The translations under genes and the position numbers were made by a program. Under the pieces are notes generated by a model. That model worked only from the letters and a program-made list of their open reading frames with translations. It was not told where the DNA came from and ran no database searches. A DNA stretch of 64,000 bases from Winogradskyella forsetii (GTDB lineage Bacteria; Bacteroidota; Bacteroidia; Flavobacteriales; Flavobacteriaceae). The stretch covers positions 558,001 to 622,000 of the forward strand of contig NZ_CP053348.1 of NCBI RefSeq assembly GCF_013394595.1. Reading direction: 5' to 3'. Of this stretch, positions 17,131 to 26,515 are shown one piece after another; positions within the stretch are counted from its first letter, which is position 1; each line of letters begins with the position of its first letter.

Positions 17131-18013
17131 TGCAGTTTTACTGAAGGAAACGGTTGATGGTTTAGCAATTAAACCAGATGGTGTTTATGTCGATGTCACT
17201 TTTGGAGGTGGCGGACACAGTCGTGAAATTTTATCGCGATTAGGACCAGATGGAACGTTATACGCTTTCGACCAAGATAAGGATGCTTTGGCAAATTCTA
17301 TTGACGATGAGCGATTTATACTCATCAACGAGAATTTCAGGTTCGTAAAACGATTTTTAAGGTTTTATGGTGTAAAGGAAGTGGATGGTGTCTTAGCGGA
17401 TTTCGGAGTGTCATCGCATCAATTCGATGTTGCGGAACGTGGTTTTTCCACGCGTTTTGAAGCCGATTTAGATATGCGGATGGACCAAGATAGTAAGCTG
17501 TCGGCTTTTGAAGTGGTGAATAAGTATGACGAAGAGCAGCTTAGAGCGGTTCTATTTCAATATGGCGAATTAAGACAAGCGCCAGCAATGGCAAGAGTAA
17601 TTGTTGAAGCAAGAAAGGATGGCGAAATTAAAACGAGCGAACAATTAAAAGCAGTTTTAAAGAAATTTTTGAACCATCAAAAAGAGAACAAAGTGTTGGC
17701 ACAAATATATCAAGCCATCCGAATTGAGGTCAATCAAGAAATTGAAGTTTTAAAAGAATTACTACTTCAAATGCCAGAGATTCTAAAGGAGGACGGTCGC
17801 TTAAGTTTCATCTCATACCATTCGTTGGAAGATAGATTGGTGAAGCGTTTCATAAGAAACGGGTTGTTTGAAGGGGAACCAGTACGCGATGTGTTTGGCA
17901 ACTTTGAAGTGCCTTTAAAAAAAGTCGGTGGATTAATAGTGCCCTCAATAGAAGAAATAAAAGCTAATAACAGAGCTCGAAGTGCAAAACTTCGAATTGC
18001 TAAAAAAGCCTGA
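17108..18013 (+). CDS. rsmH: 16S rRNA (cytosine(1402)-N(4))-methyltransferase
   Basis: A 301-residue SAM-dependent enzyme: DVTFGGGGHSREIL is the SAM site, VLADFGVSSHQ and ISYHSLEDRLVKRF are RsmH signatures. It methylates C1402 of 16S rRNA. The ATG at 17108 overlaps mraZ by 23 bp; the ATG at 17117 is an alternative that gives the more usual start MDYHNAVLL. Second gene of the dcw cluster. Confidence 0.96.
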   Translation: MTTMDYHNAVLLKETVDGLAIKPDGVYVDVTFGGGGHSREILSRLGPDGTLYAFDQDKDALANSIDDERFILINENFRFVKRFLRFYGVKEVDGVLADFGVSSHQFDVAERGFSTRFEADLDMRMDQDSKLSAFEVVNKYDEEQLRAVLFQYGELRQAPAMARVIVEARKDGEIKTSEQLKAVLKKFLNHQKENKVLAQIYQAIRIEVNQEIEVLKELLLQMPEILKEDGRLSFISYHSLEDRLVKRFIRNGLFEGEPVRDVFGNFEVPLKKVGGLIVPSIEEIKANNRARSAKLRIAKKA

Positions 18014-18087
18014 CTTTTCATAAAACGAAGGGGACGCTATTGAGGGTAAAAATAGTTTAATTAATAGAAGATATATTCTCGTTCAAT

Positions 18088-18124
18088 TTCTTCCCTTAGG
18101 GAAGATGTCCGCAGGATAGATGGG
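18088..18124. repeat. Dispersed palindromic repeat, copy D
   Basis: The hairpin core cttccc-tta-gggaag is linked to gatgtcc and a gatggg box; the box ends directly before the ftsL ATG at 18125. Its reverse complement reads cccatct ... cttccc ... gggaag, the same layout as the copies after murD and murG. Confidence 0.7.
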
Positions 18125-18451
18125 ATGAAAAATAACATATACCACATATTAAGAGGTAAGTTCCTAATCAGCGATGATTCGTTCAAAAATTGGCGCATCA
18201 TCATTTTGATTTCGGTTCTGGCGATCATCATGATAGCGAGTTCGCATAAAGCAGACCAAAAAGTCTATGAAATTGCAAAACTGACCAATGAAGTAAAGGA
18301 ATTGCGCTCAGCATTTGTAGATAAAAGAGGACAGCTGATGCAACTTAAAAAAGAGTCTTTTGTAGAGGCGGAAATGAAAGAAAAAGGAATTGGGATTTCC
18401 TTAAACCCACCAACAAAAATAATAGTAAAAACACAGCAACAAGATCAGTAG
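18125..18451 (+). CDS. ftsL: FtsL-like cell division protein
   Basis: A 108-residue bitopic protein: a short cytoplasmic N-terminus, one membrane helix (about residues 27-43, IIILISVLAIIMIA) and a periplasmic helical region (KLTNEVKELRSAFVDKRGQL) that looks like the FtsL coiled coil. This matches the FtsL-like protein that sits between rsmH and ftsI in Bacteroidota. It would take part in the FtsQ/FtsL divisome subcomplex. Its ATG abuts a dispersed repeat. Only three bases separate its stop from the ftsI start. Confidence 0.88.
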   Translation: MKNNIYHILRGKFLISDDSFKNWRIIILISVLAIIMIASSHKADQKVYEIAKLTNEVKELRSAFVDKRGQLMQLKKESFVEAEMKEKGIGISLNPPTKIIVKTQQQDQ

Positions 18452-18454
18452 GCT

Positions 18455-20467
18455 TTGGCAATAACAGAAAAAAACATATTAAAAAGATTATACTTCGTAG
18501 CTGGCTGCTTGTTTGTGTTTGCCATCGCTGTGGTGTTTAAGCTGGTTGATATTCAGTTTGTTCAAGGTGATGCATACCGAGCACTAGCGGAAAAAAGTAC
18601 CACTAGGGATTTTCCTATTCCTGCAAATCGTGGTAATGTGTATTCTGCTGATGGTAGTTTGTTGGCGACTTCGATTCCTAAATATGATATTAGAATTGAT
18701 GCCATCCAAGCAAAGGATGCCACTTTCGAAAAATATATTAATGCGCTAGCGGATTCACTTCATGTCTATAAAGGGAAACCGGTTTCTTATTACAAAAATG
18801 TGATTCGAAAAGCCAGAAAAAATAAAAACAGATATTTTCTATTAGCACGAAATATCAGCTATTCCGATTATATCCGAATGCGAAATTTCCCTTTGCTTAA
18901 CCTTGGGGCTATTAAAGGCGGTTTAATTGTAGAGCAAACCACGCGACGTGAACATCCAATGGGTGGGATAGCAGAACGAACAATTGGATATGAGCGGCAA
19001 GATGAAGATGGGAATTATACAAGACCTGGCATTGATGGTGCATTTGGCGTCAAATATTTACAAGGCAAAAATGGCAAACGCCGTAAACAGAAAATTGGTA
19101 ATGGTCAATGGAAACCCATAGCAGATTTCGACCAAGTAGAACCGAAAGATGGTTATGATGTTTACACCACTATCGATGTGAATATTCAAGATATAGCACA
19201 TCATTCATTATTAAGACAATTAGAACTTTACGAAGCTGATCATGGCTGCGTGGTGGTTATGGATGTGAAAACAGGAGAGATAAAAGCCATTTCTAACTTA
19301 GGAAGAAACAAAAAAGGCAACTATTATGAACGGTTGAATTACGCTGTTGGCGAAAGTCATGAGCCAGGCTCAACATTTAAGGTAATGGCCATGATGGCAG
19401 CTTTGGAAGATAAGGTCATTGATACAGCAACTGTTGTTGATACCAAAAAGGGACGAAAGAAATTTTATGGTCGGTACATTACTGATTCTGGTAATGGTTA
19501 TGGCGAAATCTCAGCGGCAAGAGCTTTAGAGGTGTCTTCAAATATTGGTATGGCAACTATTATTGACGATCATTATGCTAAACAGCCCGAAAAATTCTTA
19601 AACCGTTTGAGTTCATGGCGACTCGATAAACCTTTGGGTGTTGCTATTATTGGCGAAGGAAAACCAGATATCCCGAAGCCTGGTGCTTCCAATTGGAGTA
19701 GAAATGCTTTGCCGTCCATGGCTTATGGCTACAATCTGGAAATGACACCATTACAGACCTTGGCGTTTTACAATGCCATTGCAAATGATGGCGAATTGAT
19801 AAAACCACGTTTTCTTAAATCCGTAAAGTCATTCGACAAGAATATTGAAGTGTTTGAAAAAGAAGTGCTTGTTGAAAAATTATGCTCTAACAAAACCTTA
19901 GCCGAAATTCAAGATATATTAAAGAACGTCGTTATTCGTGGTACTGGAGAGCGCATGTATTCTGAAACCTTTTCTATGGCTGGTAAAACAGGCACAGCAA
20001 GAACGGACTATGCTGACCTTGAAAAATGGTATAAAGATAAAAAGTATGTGTCGTCCTTCGCTGGTTATTTTCCTGCTGATAATCCGAAATATTCTTGCAT
20101 CGTCGTTATCCATGAACCTAGTACAAAAGTTGGCTACTACGGAGCCGATGTTTCTGGTCCAGTTTTCAAAAGAATTGCACAAAAAATATATACTGATACA
20201 CCAATTATCGATGCGATTAAAACACTCGATTTTCAAAATAAGTTAGTTGAAGAAGATTTCGAAAGCTATTTCGAAAATGCCCGAAAATACAAGGAATTAA
20301 TGCCAAGTGTAGTTGGCATGCCAGCAATGGATGCGATTGCGTTGTTAGAAAACTTACAAGTTGATGTTAAGGTCAAATTAACAGGAAGTGGTATCATCAA
20401 AAAACAATCTGTAGAGAAGCATCAAAAATTACAAACCAATCAAACCATCATATTAGAAGCATCATGA
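18455..20467 (+). CDS. ftsI: Septal peptidoglycan transpeptidase (PBP3/FtsI)
   Basis: A 670-residue class B penicillin-binding protein: an N-terminal membrane anchor (about 12-33), a PBP dimer domain, and a transpeptidase domain with GSTFKVMAM (SxxK), SSNIG (SxN) and AGKTGTAR (KTG). A C-terminal PASTA-like domain (MPSVVGMPAMDAIALLENLQ) follows. It cross-links septal peptidoglycan. The start is TTG, three bases after ftsL; the downstream sequence AITEKNILKRLYFVAG looks like a complete cytoplasmic tail. It overlaps murE by four bases. Confidence 0.96.
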   Translation: MAITEKNILKRLYFVAGCLFVFAIAVVFKLVDIQFVQGDAYRALAEKSTTRDFPIPANRGNVYSADGSLLATSIPKYDIRIDAIQAKDATFEKYINALADSLHVYKGKPVSYYKNVIRKARKNKNRYFLLARNISYSDYIRMRNFPLLNLGAIKGGLIVEQTTRREHPMGGIAERTIGYERQDEDGNYTRPGIDGAFGVKYLQGKNGKRRKQKIGNGQWKPIADFDQVEPKDGYDVYTTIDVNIQDIAHHSLLRQLELYEADHGCVVVMDVKTGEIKAISNLGRNKKGNYYERLNYAVGESHEPGSTFKVMAMMAALEDKVIDTATVVDTKKGRKKFYGRYITDSGNGYGEISAARALEVSSNIGMATIIDDHYAKQPEKFLNRLSSWRLDKPLGVAIIGEGKPDIPKPGASNWSRNALPSMAYGYNLEMTPLQTLAFYNAIANDGELIKPRFLKSVKSFDKNIEVFEKEVLVEKLCSNKTLAEIQDILKNVVIRGTGERMYSETFSMAGKTGTARTDYADLEKWYKDKKYVSSFAGYFPADNPKYSCIVVIHEPSTKVGYYGADVSGPVFKRIAQKIYTDTPIIDAIKTLDFQNKLVEEDFESYFENARKYKELMPSVVGMPAMDAIALLENLQVDVKVKLTGSGIIKKQSVEKHQKLQTNQTIILEAS

Positions 20468-21927
20468 TGGTATTGAAAGACATATTGTATAAGGTTACCA
20501 TTAATGCAGTCGTTGGCAGCACTAGCATTACTGTGGGTAAAATTGAATTCGATTCGCGTCAAATTCAAACTAATGATGTTTTTGTAGCGATTTCGGGAAC
20601 GCTAACAGATGGTCATAAATTTATAGAAAAAGCCATAAAAGATGGCGCAACTGCGATTATCTGTGAAACACTTCCTGAAAACCTTCAGGATAATATCACG
20701 TATATAGAAGTGGCGAGTTCTAATCAGGCATTGGCTTTTATGGCCAATAATTTTTATGGTCAGCCGTCTGAAAATTTAAAACTAGTTGGCGTTACAGGAA
20801 CAAATGGTAAGACAACGGTTTCCAGTTTGCTGTATCAGTTATTTAAAAAAGCAGGTTATAAAGTCGGACTCTTATCTACCGTAAAAATAATGGTAGATAA
20901 TACCACTTACAAAGCCACACATACCACACCAGATTCGTTAACCATCAATAAATATTTACAAATGATGAATGATGAAGGTGTCGAGTTTTGCTTTATGGAA
21001 GTGAGTTCACACGGCATTCATCAAAGTAGAACAGAAGGTTTAAGGTTTGAAGGCGGTATTTTCACCAATCTATCTCATGACCATTTAGATTATCACGCCA
21101 CATTCGCAGAATACAGGGATGTTAAGAAAAAGTTCTTTGACCAGCTACCAAAAGACGCGTTTGCATTATCTAACATTGATGATAAAAATGGTTTGGTCAT
21201 GTTTCAAAATACTCAAGCCAAGAAATACACTTACGCTCTAAAAAACTATGCCGATTATAGAGCTCAGATTTTAGAAAATGAATTCAGCGGTTTGTTATTA
21301 AAGTTGAATGACAATGAATTGTGGACACGATTAATAGGGAGTTTTAATGCTTACAATATACTTGCTATTTACGGAACAGCCGAGTTATTAGGTTTGGACA
21401 AAGTTGAAATTTTAAGACTCATTAGTGAGCTTGAAAATGTAGCGGGACGCTTTCAGTATTTTATTTCGGAAGAAAAAATCACAGCGATTGTTGATTATGC
21501 ACATACTCCAGATGCCTTAAAAAATGTCTTGGAAACCATAAACGATATTAGAACGAAAAACGAAAAACTTATTACGGTTGTGGGTTGTGGCGGAAACAGA
21601 GACAAAACGAAACGACCAAAAATGGCACATATCGCTTCAGCATTAAGTACAAAGGTGATTTTTACAAGCGACAATCCAAGAAACGAAGTGCCTGAAACCA
21701 TTATTGAAGACATGGAAAAGGGGGTTGAGCCTCAAAATTTCAAAAAAACATTGTCCATAACCGATAGAAAGCAAGCTATTAAAACCGCTTGTCAAATGGC
21801 TGGGCCGAAGGATATTATTCTAATTGCAGGAAAAGGACACGAAAATTACCAAGAAATTAAAGGCGAACGCTTTGATTTTGATGATTATAAAATCGTTCAA
21901 GAATATTTAAAACAATTGCAGAAGTAG
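20464..21927 (+). CDS. murE: UDP-N-acetylmuramoyl-tripeptide synthetase (meso-DAP type)
   Basis: A 487-residue Mur ligase: ATP loop GVTGTNGKTTVSS, central HTTPDSL and SSHGIHQSR motifs, and a C-terminal domain. The DNPRNE motif (FTSDNPRNEVPE) is the known signature for meso-diaminopimelate-adding enzymes, so the wall is probably DAP-type. It adds the third residue to UDP-MurNAc-dipeptide in the cytoplasm. The start codons ATGATG overlap the ftsI stop, which suggests translational coupling. Confidence 0.97.
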   Translation: MMVLKDILYKVTINAVVGSTSITVGKIEFDSRQIQTNDVFVAISGTLTDGHKFIEKAIKDGATAIICETLPENLQDNITYIEVASSNQALAFMANNFYGQPSENLKLVGVTGTNGKTTVSSLLYQLFKKAGYKVGLLSTVKIMVDNTTYKATHTTPDSLTINKYLQMMNDEGVEFCFMEVSSHGIHQSRTEGLRFEGGIFTNLSHDHLDYHATFAEYRDVKKKFFDQLPKDAFALSNIDDKNGLVMFQNTQAKKYTYALKNYADYRAQILENEFSGLLLKLNDNELWTRLIGSFNAYNILAIYGTAELLGLDKVEILRLISELENVAGRFQYFISEEKITAIVDYAHTPDALKNVLETINDIRTKNEKLITVVGCGGNRDKTKRPKMAHIASALSTKVIFTSDNPRNEVPETIIEDMEKGVEPQNFKKTLSITDRKQAIKTACQMAGPKDIILIAGKGHENYQEIKGERFDFDDYKIVQEYLKQLQK

Positions 21928-21989
21928 AGCTTGAAATACAAAGCAAGTCAATCTGTAAGGTTTAAAGAAAAAACTAATAACAACCAAGA

Positions 21990-23231
21990 ATGCTGTATTA
22001 CCTATTCGAATATCTAGAAGCACAGTTCCAATTACCGGGAGCATCACTTTTTGGGTTTATAACCTTTAGAGCAGCTATGGCAATTATATTGTCGTTATTG
22101 ATTTCTACGATTTATGGAAAACGCATTATTCGGTTTTTACAAAAGCAACAAGTTGGCGAAACCATTCGTGATTTAGGATTGGAAGGACAGGTTGAAAAAG
22201 CAGGAACACCAACAATGGGTGGAATCATCATTATTCTGGCGACATTGATTCCTGTATTGTTGTTAGCAAAGCTTGAGAATATTTATATCATCCTATTGAT
22301 TGTCACTACGCTTTGGATGGGAACTATTGGGTTTATTGATGATTACATTAAAAAATTCAAAAATGATAAAGAAGGTTTAAAAGGGCGATTTAAAGTTTTG
22401 GGTCAAGTTGGATTAGGCATTATCGTAGGAGCGACTTTGTTTTTCCATAATGATGTGACTATAAAAGAAAAATTACCAGTTCAGGAACAACGACAATTGT
22501 TGGCAGAAAATCCCGATTTACCAGCAGCCAAATTATTTGACATCGAAGAAAAATCAACAAAAACAACGATACCTTTTGTAAAGGATAATGAGTTTGATTA
22601 TTCAGATTTAATCACATGGATAAGTCCAGACTTAGAGAAATATGCATGGCTAGTATTTATTCTAGTTAGTATTATCATTATCACAGCAGTTTCAAATGGC
22701 GCCAATCTCACGGATGGAATCGATGGACTTGCGGCAGGAACATCAGCCATAATTGTATTGACCTTAGGAATTTTTGCTTGGGTGTCAGGGAACATAGTTT
22801 TCTCGGAGTACTTAGATATTATGTATATCCCAAGAGTTGAAGAGATTACTATATATATCGCAGCATTCGTAGGTGCATTAATTGGTTTTCTATGGTATAA
22901 TACCTATCCAGCACAAGTATTCATGGGAGATACTGGAAGTTTAACTATTGGCGGAATTATCGCTGTAATCGCTATTGCAGTGAGAAAAGAATGGTTGATT
23001 CCTGTGTTATGTGGCATTTTCCTAGCCGAAAATTTATCAGTGATCATGCAAGTCAGCTATTTCAAATACACCAGAAAAAAGTTTGGTGAAGGTCGACGTA
23101 TTTTCAAAATGTCGCCTTTACATCATCACTATCAAAAATCAGGCTATCACGAAAGTAAGATTGTAACCCGTTTTTGGATTATTGGAATTTTATTGGCAAT
23201 AATTTCAATTGTCACCTTAAAAATTAGATAA
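21990..23231 (+). CDS. mraY: Phospho-N-acetylmuramoyl-pentapeptide transferase
   Basis: A 413-residue polytopic enzyme that makes lipid [33 protein letters not shown] and PLHHHYQ carry the catalytic Asp and His residues. It is about 50 residues longer than the E. coli protein because of a charged insertion at about residues 152-211 ([16 protein letters not shown] region) between two helices, probably periplasmic. A four-helix-bundle gene lies between mraY and murD. Confidence 0.97.
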   Translation: MLYYLFEYLEAQFQLPGASLFGFITFRAAMAIILSLLISTIYGKRIIRFLQKQQVGETIRDLGLEGQVEKAGTPTMGGIIIILATLIPVLLLAKLENIYIILLIVTTLWMGTIGFIDDYIKKFKNDKEGLKGRFKVLGQVGLGIIVGATLFFHNDVTIKEKLPVQEQRQLLAENPDLPAAKLFDIEEKSTKTTIPFVKDNEFDYSDLITWISPDLEKYAWLVFILVSIIIITAVSNGANLTDGIDGLAAGTSAIIVLTLGIFAWVSGNIVFSEYLDIMYIPRVEEITIYIAAFVGALIGFLWYNTYPAQVFMGDTGSLTIGGIIAVIAIAVRKEWLIPVLCGIFLAENLSVIMQVSYFKYTRKKFGEGRRIFKMSPLHHHYQKSGYHESKIVTRFWIIGILLAIISIVTLKIR

Positions 23232-23285
23232 AACGATTTACGATATACGATTGATGATTTACGAATTGAGAATAACGATTTAAGA
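23232..23285. repeat. Left flank of the four-helix-bundle cassette
   Basis: Repeated gatttacga words: cgatttacgatatacg, attgatgatttacgaa and taacgattta. Their reverse complements (tcgtaaatc) occur on the right side of the cassette, so the two flanks are roughly inverted copies. Confidence 0.65.
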
Positions 23286-23645
23286 TTGAAACAAATATTT
23301 AAAAATAGAACCCGAAAATATGCAGCAGATTGTTGGCATTTGTGTACAAAATTTCCAGTATCCAGAGAATACAATGCTTTTTGTAACCAATTGATAAGGT
23401 GTTCGAGTTCTGTTGGAGCAAATTATAGAGCCGCTTGTAGAGCGAAATCTGACGCCGATTTTATTAATAAGTTGAAAATCGTTGAAGAAGAAGCAGATGA
23501 GAGTATGTATTTCTTGGAATTGTTGCTTGAAGTTAGTGATAAAGAACATCACGAAATGAAACGCTTGCATAAAGAAGGGAATGAATTACTGTCGATAGTC
23601 GTAGCATCCATAAAAACCATGAGAGCCAAGAATCGTAAATCGTAA
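23286..23645 (+). CDS. Four-helix bundle protein (23S rRNA intervening-sequence protein type)
   Basis: A 119-residue protein of the TIGR02436 type: YAADCWHLCTKFP, then REYNAFCNQLIRCSSSVGAN, then DADFINKLKIVEEEADES, matching the helices of proteins encoded in 23S rRNA intervening sequences. The free-standing gene here splits the usual mraY-murD neighbourhood. The start is TTG (a stop lies four codons upstream in frame), and the last residues NRKS are encoded by the flanking tcgtaaatc repeat. The function is unknown; in this family it may help maintain or insert the host element. It looks intact. Confidence 0.85.
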   Translation: MKQIFKNRTRKYAADCWHLCTKFPVSREYNAFCNQLIRCSSSVGANYRAACRAKSDADFINKLKIVEEEADESMYFLELLLEVSDKEHHEMKRLHKEGNELLSIVVASIKTMRAKNRKS

Positions 23646-23659
23646 ATCAATAATCGTAA
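23631..23659. repeat. Right flank of the four-helix-bundle cassette
   Basis: Three tcgtaaat words (aatcgtaaatcgtaaatc, aataatcgtaaat). The flank covers the end of the four-helix-bundle gene and stops at the murD ATG (23660). Confidence 0.65.
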
Positions 23660-24991
23660 ATGATGAGGTTAGTCATATTGGGTGGAGGCGAAAGCGGAGT
23701 AGGAACAGCATTGCTCGGAAAAGCAAAAGGATACAAAGTTTTTGTATCAGACAAAGGTAAGATTAAGCAAACATATAAAGACGTTCTTTTAAATAATGAG
23801 ATTGAATTTGAAGATGAACAGCATACAGAATCACAAATTCTGAATGCGGACATCGTCATGAAGAGTCCTGGCATCCCAGACAAAGTAGCATTGGTAAAAC
23901 AAATCCGAGAAGCAGGCATCAAAGTGGTTTCTGAAATCGAATTTGCTTCAAAATTTACAGCTGCCACATTAGTAGCGATTACAGGAAGCAATGGGAAAAC
24001 CACAACAGCAACGTTGACGCATCATTTGTTAAAGCAAGAATTAGATGTGGGCTTGGCCGGAAATATTGGAGACAGTTTTGCAAAGCAAATTCTGGAGAAA
24101 AACTACGAGAATTATGTGTTGGAGATTAGCAGTTTTCAATTGGATGATATCATCGATTTTAAACCAAAAATAGCTGTTTTAACCAATATTACGCCAGACC
24201 ATTTGGATCGGTACGATTATAAGTTTGAAAACTATATCGCATCAAAATTCAGAATAGTCGAGAATCAAACGAAAGACGATTATTTCATATATGATGCCGA
24301 TGATGAGGTCATTTCAGAGTATATGAAAACACATCAAATTCAATCCAAAAAATTGCCTTTTTCATTAACAAAAGTTATTGAGCAAGGCGCCTATTTAGAC
24401 AATAATAAGATAATAATAACAATAGATAATAATCAAATCATTATGCCAACAAATAATTTAGCATTAGAAGGAAAACACAACGTGAAAAACGCAATGGCAG
24501 CTTCTACTGTTGCGCATTTACTAAAAATAAGAAAACAAACCATTCGTGAAAGTTTAGAGAATTTTCAAGGTGTGGAGCATCGCTTAGAACATGTTCTTAA
24601 AATCAACAAGGTGCAATACATTAACGATTCAAAAGCGACGAATGTTAATGCTACTTATTTCGCATTGGAAAGTATGGACGCACCAACGGTTTGGATAGTC
24701 GGAGGTGTTGACAAAGGCAATGATTATAAAGAGTTGTTTCCATTTGTAAACGAAAAAGTAAAAGCCATCATCTGTTTGGGTGTAGATAACGCAAAGCTTA
24801 TGGAATCATTCGGAAAAATGGTAGACGTGATTATAGAGACACAATATATGAGCGAAGCTGTAAAAATCGCTTACAAATTGGCCAATGCAGGAGACAACGT
24901 CTTGTTATCGCCAGCTTGTGCGAGTTTCGATTTATTTGAAAACTATGAAGATAGAGGACGTCAGTTCAAGAATGCTGTACGGAACTTGTAA
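23660..24991 (+). CDS. murD: UDP-N-acetylmuramoylalanine--D-glutamate ligase
   Basis: A 443-residue Mur ligase: an N-terminal Rossmann-like domain (MRLVILGGGESGVGTA), ATP loop ITGSNGKTTTATL, EISSFQLDDI, and the C-terminal NDSKATNVNAT and VGGVDKGNDY motifs typical of MurD. It adds D-Glu to UDP-MurNAc-L-Ala. Tandem ATGs at 23660 and 23663 sit at the edge of the cassette repeat, so its upstream region has been replaced by the insertion. Confidence 0.97.
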   Translation: MMRLVILGGGESGVGTALLGKAKGYKVFVSDKGKIKQTYKDVLLNNEIEFEDEQHTESQILNADIVMKSPGIPDKVALVKQIREAGIKVVSEIEFASKFTAATLVAITGSNGKTTTATLTHHLLKQELDVGLAGNIGDSFAKQILEKNYENYVLEISSFQLDDIIDFKPKIAVLTNITPDHLDRYDYKFENYIASKFRIVENQTKDDYFIYDADDEVISEYMKTHQIQSKKLPFSLTKVIEQGAYLDNNKIIITIDNNQIIMPTNNLALEGKHNVKNAMAASTVAHLLKIRKQTIRESLENFQGVEHRLEHVLKINKVQYINDSKATNVNATYFALESMDAPTVWIVGGVDKGNDYKELFPFVNEKVKAIICLGVDNAKLMESFGKMVDVIIETQYMSEAVKIAYKLANAGDNVLLSPACASFDLFENYEDRGRQFKNAVRNL

Positions 24992-25037
24992 GCCCATCTT
25001 TCCCGATAGTTATCGGGATTCCAGAGGGAAGAAACTG
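24992..25037. repeat. Dispersed palindromic repeat, copy A, with a nested hairpin
   Basis: It starts right after the murD stop: gcccatctt, then the 18-nt hairpin tcccgat-agtt-atcggga (25001-25018), then ccagagggaagaaactg. The outer parts match copy B after murG, which lacks the nested hairpin. Confidence 0.75.
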
Positions 25038-25153
25038 TTGTGGCTTAGCATAGCGCAATTAACAACGAATTGTATTATATGAAAATTGGCAACTTAAAAT
25101 ATTATTGCAATTCTTAAAAATAGATAGACTAGAGTATCAAATAACTAATTAAA

Positions 25154-25190
25154 TTTTCCCCTTTGGGGAAATGTCTGAAAGACAATGGGG
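25154..25190. repeat. Dispersed palindromic repeat, copy E
   Basis: Hairpin core ttcccc-ttt-ggggaa, then atgtctgaaagac and an aatgggg box. The box contains the ATG used by ftsW (25185). Confidence 0.7.
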
Positions 25191-26372
25191 AACATTTTCA
25201 AGCAAATAAAAGGAGATAAAGCGATTTGGGCCATAGTGGCGCTATTGGCTATATTCTCGTTTATGCCTGTTTATAGTGCGGCGAGTAATTTGGCCAATAG
25301 TGGACATACCAATACATTTTCCTTGTTAGTTAAACATTTTATGCACCTGCTTTTAGGCTTCGTGATTATGTTTGGGATCCATAAAGTACCTTATAAATAT
25401 TTTCGTGGATTATCCATGATTATGATTCCAATAGTGTTTGTTTTATTACTGGTTACAATGCTTCAAGGTACTACAATTGATGGCGCCAATGCAAGCCGTT
25501 GGATTCAAATTCCTATTGTAAATATGTCGTTTCAAACATCAACTTTAGCAGCAGTGGTTTTGATGGTTTATGTAGCGAGATATTTGTCTAAAATCAAGGA
25601 CAAGGAAATCAAGTTTAAGGAAACAATTTTACCACTTTGGACACCGGTTTTCTTGATTTTAATTCTCATACTTCCTGCTAATTTTTCAACAACAGCCATC
25701 ATCTTTACCATGATAATGATGTTAGCATTTATAGGTGGTTATCCTCTAAAGTATTTGGGATTAATGTTATTATCTGGTTTTGCAGCATTGGCAATATTTG
25801 TACTAGTAGCAAAAGCCTTTCCAGAAGCCATGCCCAATAGAGTGGATACATGGATGAGCCGAATTGAAAATTTTGCCAATGGAGAAGATACGGAAGCCGA
25901 TTATCAAATTGAAAAAGCAAAAATCGCCATTGCCACAGGGCTTACACCTTTAGGACCTGGAAAAAGCATACAAAAGAACTTTTTACCACAATCGTCTTCA
26001 GATTTTATTTTCGCCATTATTATTGAAGAATACGGTTTGTATGGCGGCATATTTTTATTGATTTTATATATGTGGTTGCTGTTTAGAATTGTGATTGTTA
26101 GCCATAAGTCAGATACTGTATTTGGAAAATTATTGGTTTTAGCCGTCGGATTGCCAATTGTGTTTCAGGCCTTGATCAATATGGCAGTTGCAGTAGAATT
26201 ATTTCCTGTTACAGGCCAGACACTACCGTTAATCAGCAGTGGAGGAACATCCATTTGGATGACCTGTTTAGCGATAGGAATTATTCTAAGTGTAAGCGCA
26301 AAACGCGAAGAATTAAAAGAACAGGAAGACGCAGAAGACAATCCTTTAGCTATTTTAAGTGAGACTATTTAA
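25185..26372 (+). CDS. ftsW: SEDS-family septal peptidoglycan polymerase FtsW
   Basis: A 395-residue polytopic protein of the FtsW/RodA/SpoVE family. The C-terminal half shows the hallmark LPQSSSDFIFAIIIEEYG and the closing GQTLPLISSGGTS. With FtsI it polymerises septal glycan strands. The only suitable start is the ATG at 25185, because a stop lies three codons upstream in frame; this ATG is inside a dispersed repeat (copy E). Confidence 0.95.
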   Translation: MGNIFKQIKGDKAIWAIVALLAIFSFMPVYSAASNLANSGHTNTFSLLVKHFMHLLLGFVIMFGIHKVPYKYFRGLSMIMIPIVFVLLLVTMLQGTTIDGANASRWIQIPIVNMSFQTSTLAAVVLMVYVARYLSKIKDKEIKFKETILPLWTPVFLILILILPANFSTTAIIFTMIMMLAFIGGYPLKYLGLMLLSGFAALAIFVLVAKAFPEAMPNRVDTWMSRIENFANGEDTEADYQIEKAKIAIATGLTPLGPGKSIQKNFLPQSSSDFIFAIIIEEYGLYGGIFLLILYMWLLFRIVIVSHKSDTVFGKLLVLAVGLPIVFQALINMAVAVELFPVTGQTLPLISSGGTSIWMTCLAIGIILSVSAKREELKEQEDAEDNPLAILSETI

Positions 26373-26515
26373 TATGTACGATGTTAGATTTTTGATTTAA
26401 GATAAATGGAGTGGAAATATGACATCAAAATTAGCATCACTAGCAAAAATAAAAGAAGAATGACCAGGTAAAAGGTTATAAAATTAATATAGAGAGAAAT
26501 CGTAATTCGTAAATC
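26373..26515. other. ftsW-murG spacer with cassette-type repeat words
   Basis: The left side has tacgatgttagatttttgat and the right side aatcgtaattcgtaaatc, the same word family that flanks the four-helix-bundle gene. About 100 bp between them holds no recognisable gene. It may be an empty or deleted copy of that cassette. Confidence 0.4.
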
